Origin: Armatimonadetes bacterium 55-13
GTDB lineage: Bacteria > Armatimonadota > Fimbriimonadia > Fimbriimonadales > Fimbriimonadaceae
Assembly: GCA_001898035.1 (NCBI GenBank)
Contig: MKRX01000001.1
Location: 142,282 to 206,281 of the forward strand
DNA length: 64,000 bases
Reading direction: 5' to 3'
Shown here: positions 42,346-51,954 of the stretch, piece by piece
Position numbering within the stretch: the first letter of the stretch is position 1
Layout: each line of letters opens with the position of its first letter
Notes under the pieces: generated by a model
Database searches by the model: none
Seen by the model: only the letters and a program-made list of their open reading frames with translations
What the model was told of the DNA's origin: nothing
Position numbers and translations under genes: made by a program

Positions 42346-44385
42346 ATGACGATGTTGTCAGTGATTGCTCCGCTCTTGTTGAATTCTCTTCTCGGACAGA
42401 CCGCCCCGGTGGTTCTGGAGAATAAGGCGATTCGGGTTTCGATTCAGGTCCAAGATGGAACCTACGATGTAACTTGGAAAGGGGCCGCTCTCAAATCGGT
42501 TTGGGGCGAGGCTCGGATAGTCGATGACACCATTCGGCGGACGATCTCTTACGGACGGCACCGGATCGACGGCTCGGTGCGAGACGTTCAAGACGCCTTG
42601 GGGAAGGGGAAGACGGTTGCGATTCGGCACTCCCAGGCCGGTCTTCCTGACCTTGTTCAGACTTTTTGGGTTTATGACGATCGCCCCGAGGTCATTATTA
42701 GGCTCGATGTAGCAGCCACGAAGTCCACGAAGAGCAACTACTTGGCTCCAGCAGTGTCCGAAGGCATTTCGTTTGAGAAGAGAGGGCCGCTTCAGGCTCT
42801 CTTCGTGCCTTGGGACAACGACATGTATTTTCGCTATCGCTCTGACGGTTGGGGTGAGGGTGCGGGAGACGGCGACGGCAGCTATGAGGTTGGCGCAGTC
42901 TACGACGATGAAAGTCGCAAAGGAATTGTGGTCGGTTCGCTTGACCACGAGCGATGGAAGTCGGCGATTCAGTTTCAACGGAATGCCGAAGGCGGGGTGA
43001 AGTCCCTACGCGCGTTTTCCGGAGTGACGAGCAAGTACACGCACGACATCGTCCCTCATGGTTCGGTAACCGGAAAGCTGGTTAGTTCGCCGCGGATGGT
43101 AATCGGTTACTATGCAGACTGGCGCGAAGGGATGGAGCGGTACGGGGATTTGAACGCCATGATCAAGCCTCCGCTGACATGGAAAAGCGAAGTTCCATTC
43201 GGATGGAACTCCTGGTCAGGATTCAAGACCAAGATCACGGCCGAAGGCGCCGATGCCGCGACGGAGTTTCTCAAGAACGATTTGCCTTGGTTCCGGTCGT
43301 TCGGAACGGCGTATGTGAATCTCGACTCCTTCTGGGACAATTTAACCAAAGATCAGCGTCGCCAGTTTGTGGTAAAGGCACATGCCGCCGGGCTGAAGGC
43401 GGGAATTTACTACACGCCCTTCACCGCATGGGGCGACCTTTCGAGCCCGGTGCGGGGAACGAACTTCCATTATCGCGACTTAGCGATCAAAGATGAGAAG
43501 GGCGAGCCTCTTTCCAAGCTGAGCGGCGGTTGGCCACTTGATCCTACCCATCCGGAGACAGTCGCCCGAATGAAGCGGCAACTCCAGGAGTTTGTGGACC
43601 TTGGCTTCGATTTCGTGAAGTTAGATTTCATGAGCCATGGCGCATTGGAAGGACAACACGCCGATCCCAAGATCGAGACGGGGGCAGAGGCCTATGCGTA
43701 CGGGATGCAGCAGATCGTGGATTTCCTCGATCCCAAACGCATTGGACGTCCATTCTTTATCAGCCTGAGCATTGCTCCGATGTTCCCCCAAGGCTATGCC
43801 CATAGCCGACGCATCTCTTGCGACGTCTTTGCGAACATCGGCGCGACCGAGTATCTGTTGAACTCCACGAATTATGGGTGGTGGACCAATGGGCGGATCT
43901 ATCGGTTCAATGATCCGGACAGCAGTTGCGTGTACCAACCCAAGGATGAAGAACCGGTTACGGAGGCCGAGGCGCGAAGCCGTCATACGGCCTCGGCAAT
44001 TTCGGGGGGAATGATGATGGAAGGCGATGACTTAACGAAGCCTGAGGCTCGCAAGCGCGTGCTGGAAATCTATTCCAATCTCGACGTACTGTCGCTTGCT
44101 AAGCAAGCAGTCACCTTTCGCCCGGTCTTCGGGGACACCGCTACCAAGGGCGGGGACGCCTTTGTCTATCTCGAGCCTAACGGCAAAACCGCCTACGTTG
44201 CTCTCTTCAACTTCAGCAAGGACAAAAGCGTGGACCGAGAGGTTACCGCCGAGCGACTTGGATTTCCGACCGGGCAGTGGTCGGGGATCGACCTATGGTC
44301 GAAGAAAACAGTGGACGCGACCCACGGGATTCAGTTTAAGCTGGCTCCCATGGATTGCGCTCTCTTCAAACTCACCCGCAGCTAA
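42346..44385 (+). CDS. Clan GH-D alpha-galactosidase-like glycosidase, secreted
   Basis: A 679-residue protein with a hydrophobic leader (MTMLSVIAPLLLNSLLGQ). An N-terminal beta-sandwich (residues 20-260) precedes a TIM barrel with GH27/GH36-type blocks: VPFGWNSWSGFKTKI, then FDFVKLDFMSHGA with the Asp after KL as the likely nucleophile, then SRRISCDVF with an Asp at the acid/base position. The specificity is not clear: the nucleophile segment is KLDF rather than the KxDC/KWD of typical alpha-galactosidases, so a related substrate such as an L-sugar is possible. GAGG lies 11 nt before the ATG. Its stop overlaps the stop of the convergent GH106 gene. Confidence 0.78.
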   Translation: MTMLSVIAPLLLNSLLGQTAPVVLENKAIRVSIQVQDGTYDVTWKGAALKSVWGEARIVDDTIRRTISYGRHRIDGSVRDVQDALGKGKTVAIRHSQAGLPDLVQTFWVYDDRPEVIIRLDVAATKSTKSNYLAPAVSEGISFEKRGPLQALFVPWDNDMYFRYRSDGWGEGAGDGDGSYEVGAVYDDESRKGIVVGSLDHERWKSAIQFQRNAEGGVKSLRAFSGVTSKYTHDIVPHGSVTGKLVSSPRMVIGYYADWREGMERYGDLNAMIKPPLTWKSEVPFGWNSWSGFKTKITAEGADAATEFLKNDLPWFRSFGTAYVNLDSFWDNLTKDQRRQFVVKAHAAGLKAGIYYTPFTAWGDLSSPVRGTNFHYRDLAIKDEKGEPLSKLSGGWPLDPTHPETVARMKRQLQEFVDLGFDFVKLDFMSHGALEGQHADPKIETGAEAYAYGMQQIVDFLDPKRIGRPFFISLSIAPMFPQGYAHSRRISCDVFANIGATEYLLNSTNYGWWTNGRIYRFNDPDSSCVYQPKDEEPVTEAEARSRHTASAISGGMMMEGDDLTKPEARKRVLEIYSNLDVLSLAKQAVTFRPVFGDTATKGGDAFVYLEPNGKTAYVALFNFSKDKSVDREVTAERLGFPTGQWSGIDLWSKKTVDATHGIQFKLAPMDCALFKLTRS

Positions 44386-47240
44386 GACCGTGTTACTCGA
44401 ACGAGCTGAACCGGCCCCATCAGACCGGATGGCATCAAGGGACTCTCAGCGGTTAACTTGAGAATGTTGGTGCGCGTCAATCTCTCGGCAACCGGTTTGG
44501 AGGCGTCGCCGATGATTCGATTCGGCCAGAAATTGACGACCTTCACTTCCAGCCGATTGTCGGTTGGTTTCAGCAAGTGATCGACGCGAACGCGGAACGG
44601 CGGTTTCCAGACGATGCCAAGAGACTTGCCGTTGAGGGTGATTTCGGCCAACTCGCGGATTTCGCCAAGATCGAGGTACACGGACTCACCCGATCCGGTG
44701 TAGTCGAACCGCGTGGAATAGGTTGCGGCGCCGGAGTAGAACTTGATGCGTGGATCTTCGTTCTTAGACCAGTCGGTCAATTGGGTGAAGGTGGACTCGG
44801 CGGGGCCACCCCAGCGTGGATCGAAGTGCACTGTCCAAGGCTCGATGAGCGTTTGAACAGGGCTGATGGTTTCGAAATTGGTACCAGGAGTTGTCGGAGG
44901 GAGTCCGTCCTTTCGGAAAACGACAAAGAGAGAGTCGCATCGCTCCATGGGAAGCTCGATCTGAGTGCGCCCTTCCTTCACTTTCCAGCTTCGAAATGGT
45001 TGCGAGGTTCCAGTCGTCGGATCCCATCGTTCGGGGACCTTGCCGGTCACTCGGAAAGATAAGGTTGCCTTTCCGGTGGCATTTGCCCGGTTGGTGACGA
45101 AGTAGATCTCGCCGTCGGAGGTCTGTCGATGGATGTAGTTGATCGAAAGCTCCGGAGAGGCGCTTTCGACGTTGAAGTCGGGGGAGATCTTGCGGAACTC
45201 GAAATACTCCCGAACCGGGATGGTTACGACCCATCCTTTGCCGTAGGGGCGATAGGATTTGGGAGGCGTACCGCCCCACAGCTCTTGAGCGATATCTCTT
45301 ACTTCCTGATCGGACTGGGGCATGCTGGCCAAGGTGGTCGGCTCGAAGGGGCGGGGACCGACAACGGTGGCGCCATCCTTGACGAGCGCTTTGATCTTTC
45401 GGAGCGCCTTCAGTGAGATAACCCGGCGATCCGGCAAGACAAGGGCGCGATAGGACATGCCATCGGGAAGAACCAGGCGACCATCTTTCACTTTAAGTCG
45501 GTTCAGGATGACTTCTTCGGTGGCGACGTCATAGTCGTAGCCGGGAAGGACGTGGGCCGGATCTGATTTTTGGAGCTGCGTGAAGTTCGGGACGTGGTCG
45601 CCGTAGTAGTAGAGCACGTCGGCTACAAATTTGCCCTGTTGCAGCATGAACTGACAGCGGTTCATGTAGTCAAAGAAGGGCTTAGACATTGGCCACCAGG
45701 TCACCTTTGGATTGAGGTGGGTGCCGGCGAAGTACTGCTGGCCGGGAATGCCGGTGGAATCGGGTGAGCAGACAAAGGCGTGCCAGACCAGGCGGTTGAG
45801 ACCTTGGCAACTGGCTTCGTCGAAATTCGGCTTAAGGTTGTCCCACAGGGTTTCCTGCCAGTGGGGGCCAATGGTGGTGAAGCCCTCGGCAAGCACCAAA
45901 TTGTGCCCGTAGGTGTGAGCGGCGGAGGCGGGCTGTTTGACGAAGAAGCGATCTTCGTCTTTGACGCGATGCATCCAGGAAGTCGCCCAGAACTCAGACA
46001 TAGGAGCGTCATTCATCCCAAGGCATTGGAGGGAGTCGATAGGAACGGCATGGGGACCGCCGGACTCGGGATGGATGAGGAGTCCATGGCGATGGGCATT
46101 GTCTCGAAACGGCCGGAAGTGATTGTCGATCGCGAGATCACCAACGGTCCGGCGGAGGTCATTGAGGAATCGGTTGCTGACGGTGCGTCCATCGACGATT
46201 CGTCCCGCCATGACGGGAAGATAAGGCCACATGTCGTAGCCTCGGCGCTTCTTGAATTCGGATCGGAGCGTGGGCGTCCAGTTCGCGACTTCGACCTCCC
46301 AGCTATCGGTATGGAGGTATTTGAGCGTGTTTCCGGCGAGGGCGCCGGCATCTTTGATCAGGGGTTCCACAACCGCGTCCCAATACCGTTGGAAGGCGCC
46401 GCGGTCAAAGGGGTCGATCGCATAGCCATCCCAGCCATCGCTCTGTGTCGAAACTCGACAGTGATCGTTCAGGGTGTAGCCGATTCGAAGGATCTCCCAG
46501 CGTCCAGCGGGAGCCCTCCATCGGAGAACGCCATCTTTGCCCAGGTGCTTTGTGATGTCGAGGACACCCTTGGCAGTGGTCGCAGCATCGCCGGGGGCGT
46601 CGGGGAGATTGTCGAGCAGTTCCTCGGTGCGGGGGGCCGACCAGGAGAGACCCTTGGCCATAGCTTTGTGCTCCCAGTTCTTCAGGAGTTTGCGTCGGGC
46701 TGGATCGTAAGATTGGGCGACGGGATAAGCGATGACGGCGATATCGCGATACAGTTCGGGCGCGTGTTTTGGAATTTCGAGTTTGATCTCCACCTGGCCG
46801 CCAGAGAGGACGACTTCGCTCCACACCAGTTTCTTGGGGGCGTCTTCCGCCTTGACCATGGGGCCACCCAAGTTCCAGCCGCTCTGGATGTTCAAACTCA
46901 TTTCGAGTCCGAGCCGATGAGCTTCGTTCAGGGTGAACTTGTAGAGTTCGCGCCACTCGGGACTGAAGAAGTCTGGACCGTGGGGAACTCGGCTGTTGCC
47001 AAATTGTTCCGCACCGTTGGCGTCGCAAATGAGGGCGCCGCCAAAGCCTTTGGCGGCCATCTCTTCTAAATCTCGCTTAATCGATTCGCGAGTAACGTTT
47101 CCATTAAGCCACCACCAGTAGGCCCGAATCTTTGCGGAAGAGGGAGGGTCGGAAAACCCTTTGTCCAGATTCGACTGACCCAGCGAGGGGAGAATTGACG
47201 TTGCTAAGACAGAAACAAGGCAAATGCACCGAAACACCAT
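44382..47240 (-). CDS. GH106 alpha-L-rhamnosidase-like protein, secreted
   Basis: A 952-residue exported enzyme (leader MVFRCICLVSVLATSILPSL). The N-terminal region has the GH106 pattern: FSDPPSSAKIRAYWWWLNG, then GFGGALICDANGAEQ, then LEMSLNIQSGWNLGGP. The barrel carries LHTDSWEVEVANWTP and HPESGGPHAVPIDSL, which hold candidate catalytic Glu residues. The C-terminus contains a beta-sandwich (YLDLGEIRELAEITLNGKSL) typical of the family. Characterised members remove L-rhamnose from rhamnogalacturonans and arabinogalactan. A TAGGTC box lies 6 nt before the ATG. The stop codon overlaps that of the plus-strand neighbour (CTAA). Confidence 0.85.
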   Translation of the reverse strand: MVFRCICLVSVLATSILPSLGQSNLDKGFSDPPSSAKIRAYWWWLNGNVTRESIKRDLEEMAAKGFGGALICDANGAEQFGNSRVPHGPDFFSPEWRELYKFTLNEAHRLGLEMSLNIQSGWNLGGPMVKAEDAPKKLVWSEVVLSGGQVEIKLEIPKHAPELYRDIAVIAYPVAQSYDPARRKLLKNWEHKAMAKGLSWSAPRTEELLDNLPDAPGDAATTAKGVLDITKHLGKDGVLRWRAPAGRWEILRIGYTLNDHCRVSTQSDGWDGYAIDPFDRGAFQRYWDAVVEPLIKDAGALAGNTLKYLHTDSWEVEVANWTPTLRSEFKKRRGYDMWPYLPVMAGRIVDGRTVSNRFLNDLRRTVGDLAIDNHFRPFRDNAHRHGLLIHPESGGPHAVPIDSLQCLGMNDAPMSEFWATSWMHRVKDEDRFFVKQPASAAHTYGHNLVLAEGFTTIGPHWQETLWDNLKPNFDEASCQGLNRLVWHAFVCSPDSTGIPGQQYFAGTHLNPKVTWWPMSKPFFDYMNRCQFMLQQGKFVADVLYYYGDHVPNFTQLQKSDPAHVLPGYDYDVATEEVILNRLKVKDGRLVLPDGMSYRALVLPDRRVISLKALRKIKALVKDGATVVGPRPFEPTTLASMPQSDQEVRDIAQELWGGTPPKSYRPYGKGWVVTIPVREYFEFRKISPDFNVESASPELSINYIHRQTSDGEIYFVTNRANATGKATLSFRVTGKVPERWDPTTGTSQPFRSWKVKEGRTQIELPMERCDSLFVVFRKDGLPPTTPGTNFETISPVQTLIEPWTVHFDPRWGGPAESTFTQLTDWSKNEDPRIKFYSGAATYSTRFDYTGSGESVYLDLGEIRELAEITLNGKSLGIVWKPPFRVRVDHLLKPTDNRLEVKVVNFWPNRIIGDASKPVAERLTRTNILKLTAESPLMPSGLMGPVQLVRVTRS

Positions 47241-47246
47241 GGAGCT

Positions 47247-47252
47247 GACCTA
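47247..47252 (-). promoter_or_regulatory. Probable -10 box of a leaderless promoter (GH106 gene)
   Basis: TAGGTC on the minus strand, then 6 nt (AGCTCC), then the ATG at 47240. It differs from TANNNT only at the last base. Confidence 0.35.
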
Positions 47253-47290
47253 GATTTCGACGTAGGCTCCACGAAGTCCTTTTCGCAGAG

Positions 47291-47521
47291 TTAGCTCTGC
47301 GCGGTCTCGGCGCCTTCCTCTTCTTCGGCCAGACGGAAAGACTCCCAGATACGGTGTTCAGGGACGAACTGGCGGTGGCCCTCTTTATTGCTAAGAATGA
47401 GAACCCAGGTTTGCGTCAGCTTGCCTTTTTCGTTCTCAACGTCCTTACCGCGCGTTCGGCGATCTACTCGCCATTCCATCTCGGTTTCTTTTTCGATCAA
47501 CTTGGTGAGACTTTTTAACAT
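47291..47521 (-). CDS. Hypothetical protein, 76 aa
   Basis: A small, highly charged cytoplasmic protein without a recognised domain. It contains VDRRTRGKDVENEKGKLTQ and TWVLILSNKEGHRQFVPEHR, which look like a short beta-alpha unit, and ends in an acidic tail (LAEEEEGAETAQS). AGGCG lies about 7 nt before the ATG. It follows another small gene on the same strand by 7 bp, so the two form a small operon. It shows normal codon use for the window. Confidence 0.6.
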   Translation of the reverse strand: MLKSLTKLIEKETEMEWRVDRRTRGKDVENEKGKLTQTWVLILSNKEGHRQFVPEHRIWESFRLAEEEEGAETAQS

Positions 47522-47528
47522 GATTCGC

Positions 47529-47894
47529 CTATGAATAGTGTGCCATGCGAAGGGGCGTTAACGCAGCCAGCATGTTAAATGCGACGGCAACTTCCGCCAG
47601 CCAAACGCGATGCACCAGAATGATTTCCTCGCTCCGATAGAAGATTTCGAGCTCGTCTCCGACTGGGTTGAGCTCAATCGATCCATCGGCCAGATCAATG
47701 GTCAAGTTAGATCCCGCCAGCATTTCTGCCAAGGCAGAAGCGCTTAATGCGAACGTGGGTACACAATGTCCACAGTCGCCCGGCATCCGCCGGAAATCGA
47801 ACGATACGCGCTCATCTCCAACTTGGCCGACCGTTAAGAAATGTTCCTTATGAGTCGTAACCGACGATGTTGGGTGAACTCGAACGTGGTTCAT
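47529..47894 (-). CDS. Hypothetical protein, 121 aa
   Basis: A cytoplasmic protein of unknown family. The ATG at 47894 (MNHVRVHPTSSVT) is taken; the frame is open further upstream, but the added residues are basic and out of character. Features seen are CGHCVPTF, a possible metal-binding CxxC, and a beta-rich middle (DLADGSIELNPVGDELEIFY). The C-terminal helix is hydrophobic (VWLAEVAVAFNMLAALTP). It precedes the 76-residue gene by 7 bp on the same strand. Confidence 0.6.
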   Translation of the reverse strand: MNHVRVHPTSSVTTHKEHFLTVGQVGDERVSFDFRRMPGDCGHCVPTFALSASALAEMLAGSNLTIDLADGSIELNPVGDELEIFYRSEEIILVHRVWLAEVAVAFNMLAALTPLRMAHYS

Positions 47895-48081
47895 TGTTTT
47901 TCGACGAAACGCAAGGAATCCTTTTCGCAACCATTCCGCGAGGAAGGTGCATTACTTGCGGGGTAAGCGAGGAATATTTTCCGCTTGTAACCTATTGTAC
48001 CTCAGACTCTATTTCGGACTCAGTTCAAGTGTGGCCGCGCCTTGAAACCAAGTAGGATGCTCGGCACGGCCTGCGGAGTGG

Positions 48082-48087
48082 TAAGTT
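48082..48087 (+). promoter_or_regulatory. -10 box of a leaderless promoter (M14 gene)
   Basis: TAAGTT, then 6 nt (GGGTAA), then the ATG at 48094. No Shine-Dalgarno sequence. Confidence 0.55.
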
Positions 48088-48093
48088 GGGTAA

Positions 48094-49674
48094 ATGCCTA
48101 TTCTTGCCGCCCTAACCATTTGGACAACATTGTTTTCACCGACTCAAACATCCACATGGCCACAGACGCGAGCGGAAAGGACTAGATTCACCGAGACTTC
48201 TCATTACGAAGATGTGGTGCAATTCCTTAACGGGCTTCAGGAGATGGGCGCCCCCGTTACATTGAGTTGGATGGGAACGAGCGTAGAAGGCAAACCAATT
48301 CCCATGGTGGTCGCCTCGCGGCCGTTAGTTACAACTCCGACACAGGCGAAATCGAGCGGCAAGCCTATTGTCTATATCCAGGCTAACATTCACGCGGGCG
48401 AGGTGGAAGGAAAGGAAGCGGCCCTGGCTCTGCTGAGGAAGTACTGCCAGGAGAAATCGGGACTGTTGGACAAATTGATCCTGGTGATCGTCCCGATTTA
48501 CAATATCGACGGTAACGAGAAGTTCGGACCGCTAGAGAAAAATCGGCCCGGACAAGAAGGCCCGGCTCTCGTAGGCGTCCGCCCAAACGGAGGAGGACTC
48601 GACCTCAATCGGGACTGCATGAAAGCAGAGTCGCCGGAAATGCAGGGGGTTCTGAAACACGTTTATTCATGGGATCCGGACGTCGTCATGGACTTGCATA
48701 CCACTGACGGGACTCGTCACGGATACCAGTTGACATACTCACCGCCGCTCCATCCCAACACCGACCCCGAGGTGCTCAAGTACTCCAGGGATGAACTTTT
48801 GCCAACGATCCGAAAGTCGGTCGCCACGGGTGGGCTAAGGCTCTTTGACTATGGAAATGCCTCCCGGCGGGACGATAAGACGATTTGGGAAACGTTTGGT
48901 TATGAAGGTCGCTATGTCACGAACTATGCGGGGCTTCGGAATCGAATCGCCGTGCTCTCGGAGGCGATGACAAACGAGCCATTTAGTCGTCGCGTTGCAG
49001 ATACGGAGACGTTTGTCGATGCCACCCTGCAGCAGATTGCAAGGCAGGCAAGGAAGGTCGTTGAGATGACGCGAAGAGCGGACGAACGAGTTGTTGCCTG
49101 GGGCACCGATCCAAGTAAGGCGCCTCAACTGGGCGTTCGATTCGAAATGGCCGACCGTGGCGAAGAGCCCGTGCTATTAGAGACCGCGGCCAGAGCCAAA
49201 CGGATCGGGCCGATCACGGATTATGAGGCGGTCAAAATGAAAGTCTACGACCGCTTTAGGGCAACTAAACGCTCAAGATTCCCTTCCGCGTATCTCATTC
49301 CGACTGATCAGCAAAAGGTTATCGATCTTCTCGTACTTCATGGCGTGAAGGTTGAAAAACTCAATAAGGCTTGGAGTGGGCAAGGCGAGAAATTCCAGGT
49401 CAGCGAGGCGAAAATGGCGAGGTCGCCTTTCCAGGGGCATCGGATAATTTCCCTTGAGGGAACCTTTTCGGCTGGGTCGCTGATGGCGGAAAAGGGTTGG
49501 TATGTTGTGAGAACCGCGCAGCCCTTGGGTGTATTAGCGTTTGATCTCTTGGAGCCAGAGAGCTTGGATGGCGTATCGGCTTGGGGCTTTTTAGGTGATA
49601 GCATCAAGGCTGGCGAATTCTTCCCCATTTATAAGACCTACCTTCCCGTGAAAACGGCGACTGAGCGCGTTTAG
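48094..49674 (+). CDS. M14 family zinc carboxypeptidase, secreted
   Basis: A 526-residue exported peptidase (leader MPILAALTIWTTLFSP). Zinc ligands are visible: His100 and Glu103 in NIHAGEVEGKEAA (HxxE) and His202 in MDLHTTDGT. GGLDLNRDCMKAESPE carries the conserved Asn-Arg pair that binds the substrate carboxylate. The C-terminal 200 residues are an extra domain of mixed alpha/beta type. It resembles the uncharacterised M14 group of environmental bacteria that is predicted to cut peptides or peptidoglycan stems. The GH20 gene follows 32 bp later with its own leaderless -10 box. Confidence 0.88.
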   Translation: MPILAALTIWTTLFSPTQTSTWPQTRAERTRFTETSHYEDVVQFLNGLQEMGAPVTLSWMGTSVEGKPIPMVVASRPLVTTPTQAKSSGKPIVYIQANIHAGEVEGKEAALALLRKYCQEKSGLLDKLILVIVPIYNIDGNEKFGPLEKNRPGQEGPALVGVRPNGGGLDLNRDCMKAESPEMQGVLKHVYSWDPDVVMDLHTTDGTRHGYQLTYSPPLHPNTDPEVLKYSRDELLPTIRKSVATGGLRLFDYGNASRRDDKTIWETFGYEGRYVTNYAGLRNRIAVLSEAMTNEPFSRRVADTETFVDATLQQIARQARKVVEMTRRADERVVAWGTDPSKAPQLGVRFEMADRGEEPVLLETAARAKRIGPITDYEAVKMKVYDRFRATKRSRFPSAYLIPTDQQKVIDLLVLHGVKVEKLNKAWSGQGEKFQVSEAKMARSPFQGHRIISLEGTFSAGSLMAEKGWYVVRTAQPLGVLAFDLLEPESLDGVSAWGFLGDSIKAGEFFPIYKTYLPVKTATERV

Positions 49675-49694
49675 ACGAGATTTAGGCGTCGTGA

Positions 49695-49700
49695 TATTCT
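49695..49700 (+). promoter_or_regulatory. -10 box of a leaderless promoter (GH20 gene)
   Basis: TATTCT, then 6 nt (GGCGGG), then the GTG at 49707. A leaderless GTG start is notable. Confidence 0.5.
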
Positions 49701-49706
49701 GGCGGG

Positions 49707-51950
49707 GTGATACTCGCTTCGCTTTGTCTGTTGTCGGCGCCGTTGCCGGCTCTGATTCCCGCGCCTGAGCGGTATGTTCCTTTGGCGGGAACATTCGAAC
49801 TCGACTCAAAAACCGTAATTGTTGCAACAGGAGATGCCAAACCCGTCGGCGATCGGCTTCGGGAATTTCTTCGTCCGGCAACCGGATTCGAGCTTCCCGT
49901 CACTGGGATTCCGAAGAACCGGGCGATCGAGCTTCGAATTGAGAACCAGGATGTCTCTTTGGGAGCGGAGGGTTATCGGCTAGTTTCGACTCCAGAAGGG
50001 ATTACCATCACCGCTCCTAAACCAGCGGGCCTGTTTTACGGCGTGCAGTCTCTTCGGCAGCTTTTACCAACTCAAATTTTTGATAAGAAGAAGGACACGG
50101 GCCTCCACTGGACGGCACCGGCTTGCCAAATCATCGATAAGCCAAGTTTTGGTTGGAGAGGCATGCACCTGGATGTTAGTCGTCACTTCTACGACGTCAA
50201 GTTCATCAAGGAATACATCGACTGGCTGGCAGTTCACAAAATGAACACGTTTCATTGGCACTTGGTGGATGATGGCGGATGGCGAATTGAGATCAAGAAG
50301 TATCCCAAGCTCACGCAGATCGGCGCTTGGCGAGAGAAGCAGAAAGCAGAGTGGAGTTATTCCGGCCTGATATTTCCGGGCAAGGATTCCGGCAAAGATT
50401 TAGAGGGTGGGTTCTACACGCAGGATCAAGTCCGCGAAATCGTGAAGTACGCAGCCGACCGGTACATCACCGTTGTCCCGGAGATCGAGATGCCCGGACA
50501 TAGCACCGAAACCCTGGCCTCTTACCCCGAACTGATGTGTTCACCTGCCAAGGACGTCTTGGATGCCTATATCAAACGAACGGGCAACGACTATCCCTCC
50601 ATGGTTTGCGCGGGTAAAGAAAGCACCGTTGAGTTCTTCCAAAATGTGCTCACCGAGATATTGCAGTTATTTCCCTCGAAGTTCATTCACATCGGCGGAG
50701 ACGAATGCCCCAAAGACCTGTGGGCGGTCTGCCCGGATTGTCAGGCACGGATGCAGAAGGAGGGGTTGAAGAACGAAGAAGAATTGCAGAGTTACTTCAT
50801 TCATCGCATGGACTCCTGGCTGGCGAATAAGGGAAGAAGGCTCCTTGGGTGGGACGAGATCCTAGAGGGCGGCTTGGCTCCCGGAGCGACCGTGATGTCA
50901 TGGCGAGGAATTGCCGGAGGGATTGCGGCGGCAAAGGCGGGGCATGACGTAGTGATGTCTCCCACCTCTCACTGCTACTTCGACTATCCTTACACTTCGA
51001 TCTCGACCGAGGTGGTCTACGGATATGACCCAATCCCGGGAGAACTGACCGAGGAACAAGGCAAGCATGTGCTTGGGGCTCAAGCGAACATTTGGACGGA
51101 ATGGATTTCCTCTCCAGAGGAAGTAGAAACCATGATGTTTCCCCGTGCCGCTGCCCTGGCAGAGGCAGTTTGGACGCCGTTCCAGCGAAAAGATTGGGCG
51201 GACTTTAGCGAGCGTCTCAAGACTCACTATGACCGACTGGACCGTTTGGGAATAGCCTACTATGTGACGGCGCCGACTCCCATCAGTGACGTTATTTTGC
51301 TCGGAGACGCAGCCGGCGTTGAGTTCAATAAACCCGATGTACCGAATAGCCTTGTTCGGTACACCATCGATGGATCTGAGCCTACCGCGAACTCTCCGGC
51401 ATATTCCGGCGCGATTAGGCTGAGCAAGCCCGGAGTAGTGAGAGCCGCCACATTCCGGGCGAATGGGACCAAGAGCGCTACGATTTCAGTTCCGGTTATG
51501 TTGCTGAACGCCAACGATGAACCCAAAGTAAACGGTGTGATTCGGCGAGTCATCCAGGGCAAGTTTGACAAATGCCCAGAACCAGCGGCGTTTGCCAGCG
51601 CTTCTGCGCGAAACGTCACCGAAGTGAGTGTGACCGACTTGGCCGGCAAGGACGAGTTTGCCGTGATGTACGAAGGTTTCGTCCGGATTCCTGAAGACGG
51701 TGTTTACACCTTCTCTTTGGGGAGCGACGACGGCAGTAAGATGTGGCTTGGCGACTCTATCGCCATCGATAATGACGGTCCCCACGGATATGTGGAGAAG
51801 CGATTGCGGCTCCAACTCAAGAAGGGAGACTATCCTTTCCGGGTAGTGATGTTTGAGATCGATGGCGCCGAGAACCTTCGTCTTTTTGCCGAAGGGCCAG
51901 GGCTGACCAAAAGCCTGATTCCGGCATCGATGCTCTGGTCAAAGGAATAG
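49707..51950 (+). CDS. GH20 beta-N-acetylhexosaminidase with PA14-like C-terminus, secreted
   Basis: A 747-residue exported enzyme. A signal peptide (MILASLCLLSAPLPA) is followed by the GH20b alpha/beta domain (residues 20-135) and the catalytic barrel. GWRGMHLDVSRHFY, HWHLVDDGGWRIEI and HIGGDECP with Asp332 and Glu333 form the catalytic pair for substrate-assisted hydrolysis of terminal GlcNAc or GalNAc. VRYTIDGSEPT near residue 550 is a chitobiase-type C-terminal module. The end has a PA14-like domain (YEGFVRIPEDGVYTFSLGS, then DDGSKMWLGD) that may bind glycans. The GTG start is supported by a leaderless -10 box. Confidence 0.92.
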   Translation: MILASLCLLSAPLPALIPAPERYVPLAGTFELDSKTVIVATGDAKPVGDRLREFLRPATGFELPVTGIPKNRAIELRIENQDVSLGAEGYRLVSTPEGITITAPKPAGLFYGVQSLRQLLPTQIFDKKKDTGLHWTAPACQIIDKPSFGWRGMHLDVSRHFYDVKFIKEYIDWLAVHKMNTFHWHLVDDGGWRIEIKKYPKLTQIGAWREKQKAEWSYSGLIFPGKDSGKDLEGGFYTQDQVREIVKYAADRYITVVPEIEMPGHSTETLASYPELMCSPAKDVLDAYIKRTGNDYPSMVCAGKESTVEFFQNVLTEILQLFPSKFIHIGGDECPKDLWAVCPDCQARMQKEGLKNEEELQSYFIHRMDSWLANKGRRLLGWDEILEGGLAPGATVMSWRGIAGGIAAAKAGHDVVMSPTSHCYFDYPYTSISTEVVYGYDPIPGELTEEQGKHVLGAQANIWTEWISSPEEVETMMFPRAAALAEAVWTPFQRKDWADFSERLKTHYDRLDRLGIAYYVTAPTPISDVILLGDAAGVEFNKPDVPNSLVRYTIDGSEPTANSPAYSGAIRLSKPGVVRAATFRANGTKSATISVPVMLLNANDEPKVNGVIRRVIQGKFDKCPEPAAFASASARNVTEVSVTDLAGKDEFAVMYEGFVRIPEDGVYTFSLGSDDGSKMWLGDSIAIDNDGPHGYVEKRLRLQLKKGDYPFRVVMFEIDGAENLRLFAEGPGLTKSLIPASMLWSKE

Positions 51951-51954
51951 TCGA

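Noticed and set aside
45780-47069. Open frame of 429 codons on the plus strand
   Set aside because: Fully antisense to the GH106 gene, with no motif of its own. It arises from the codon bias of the real gene.
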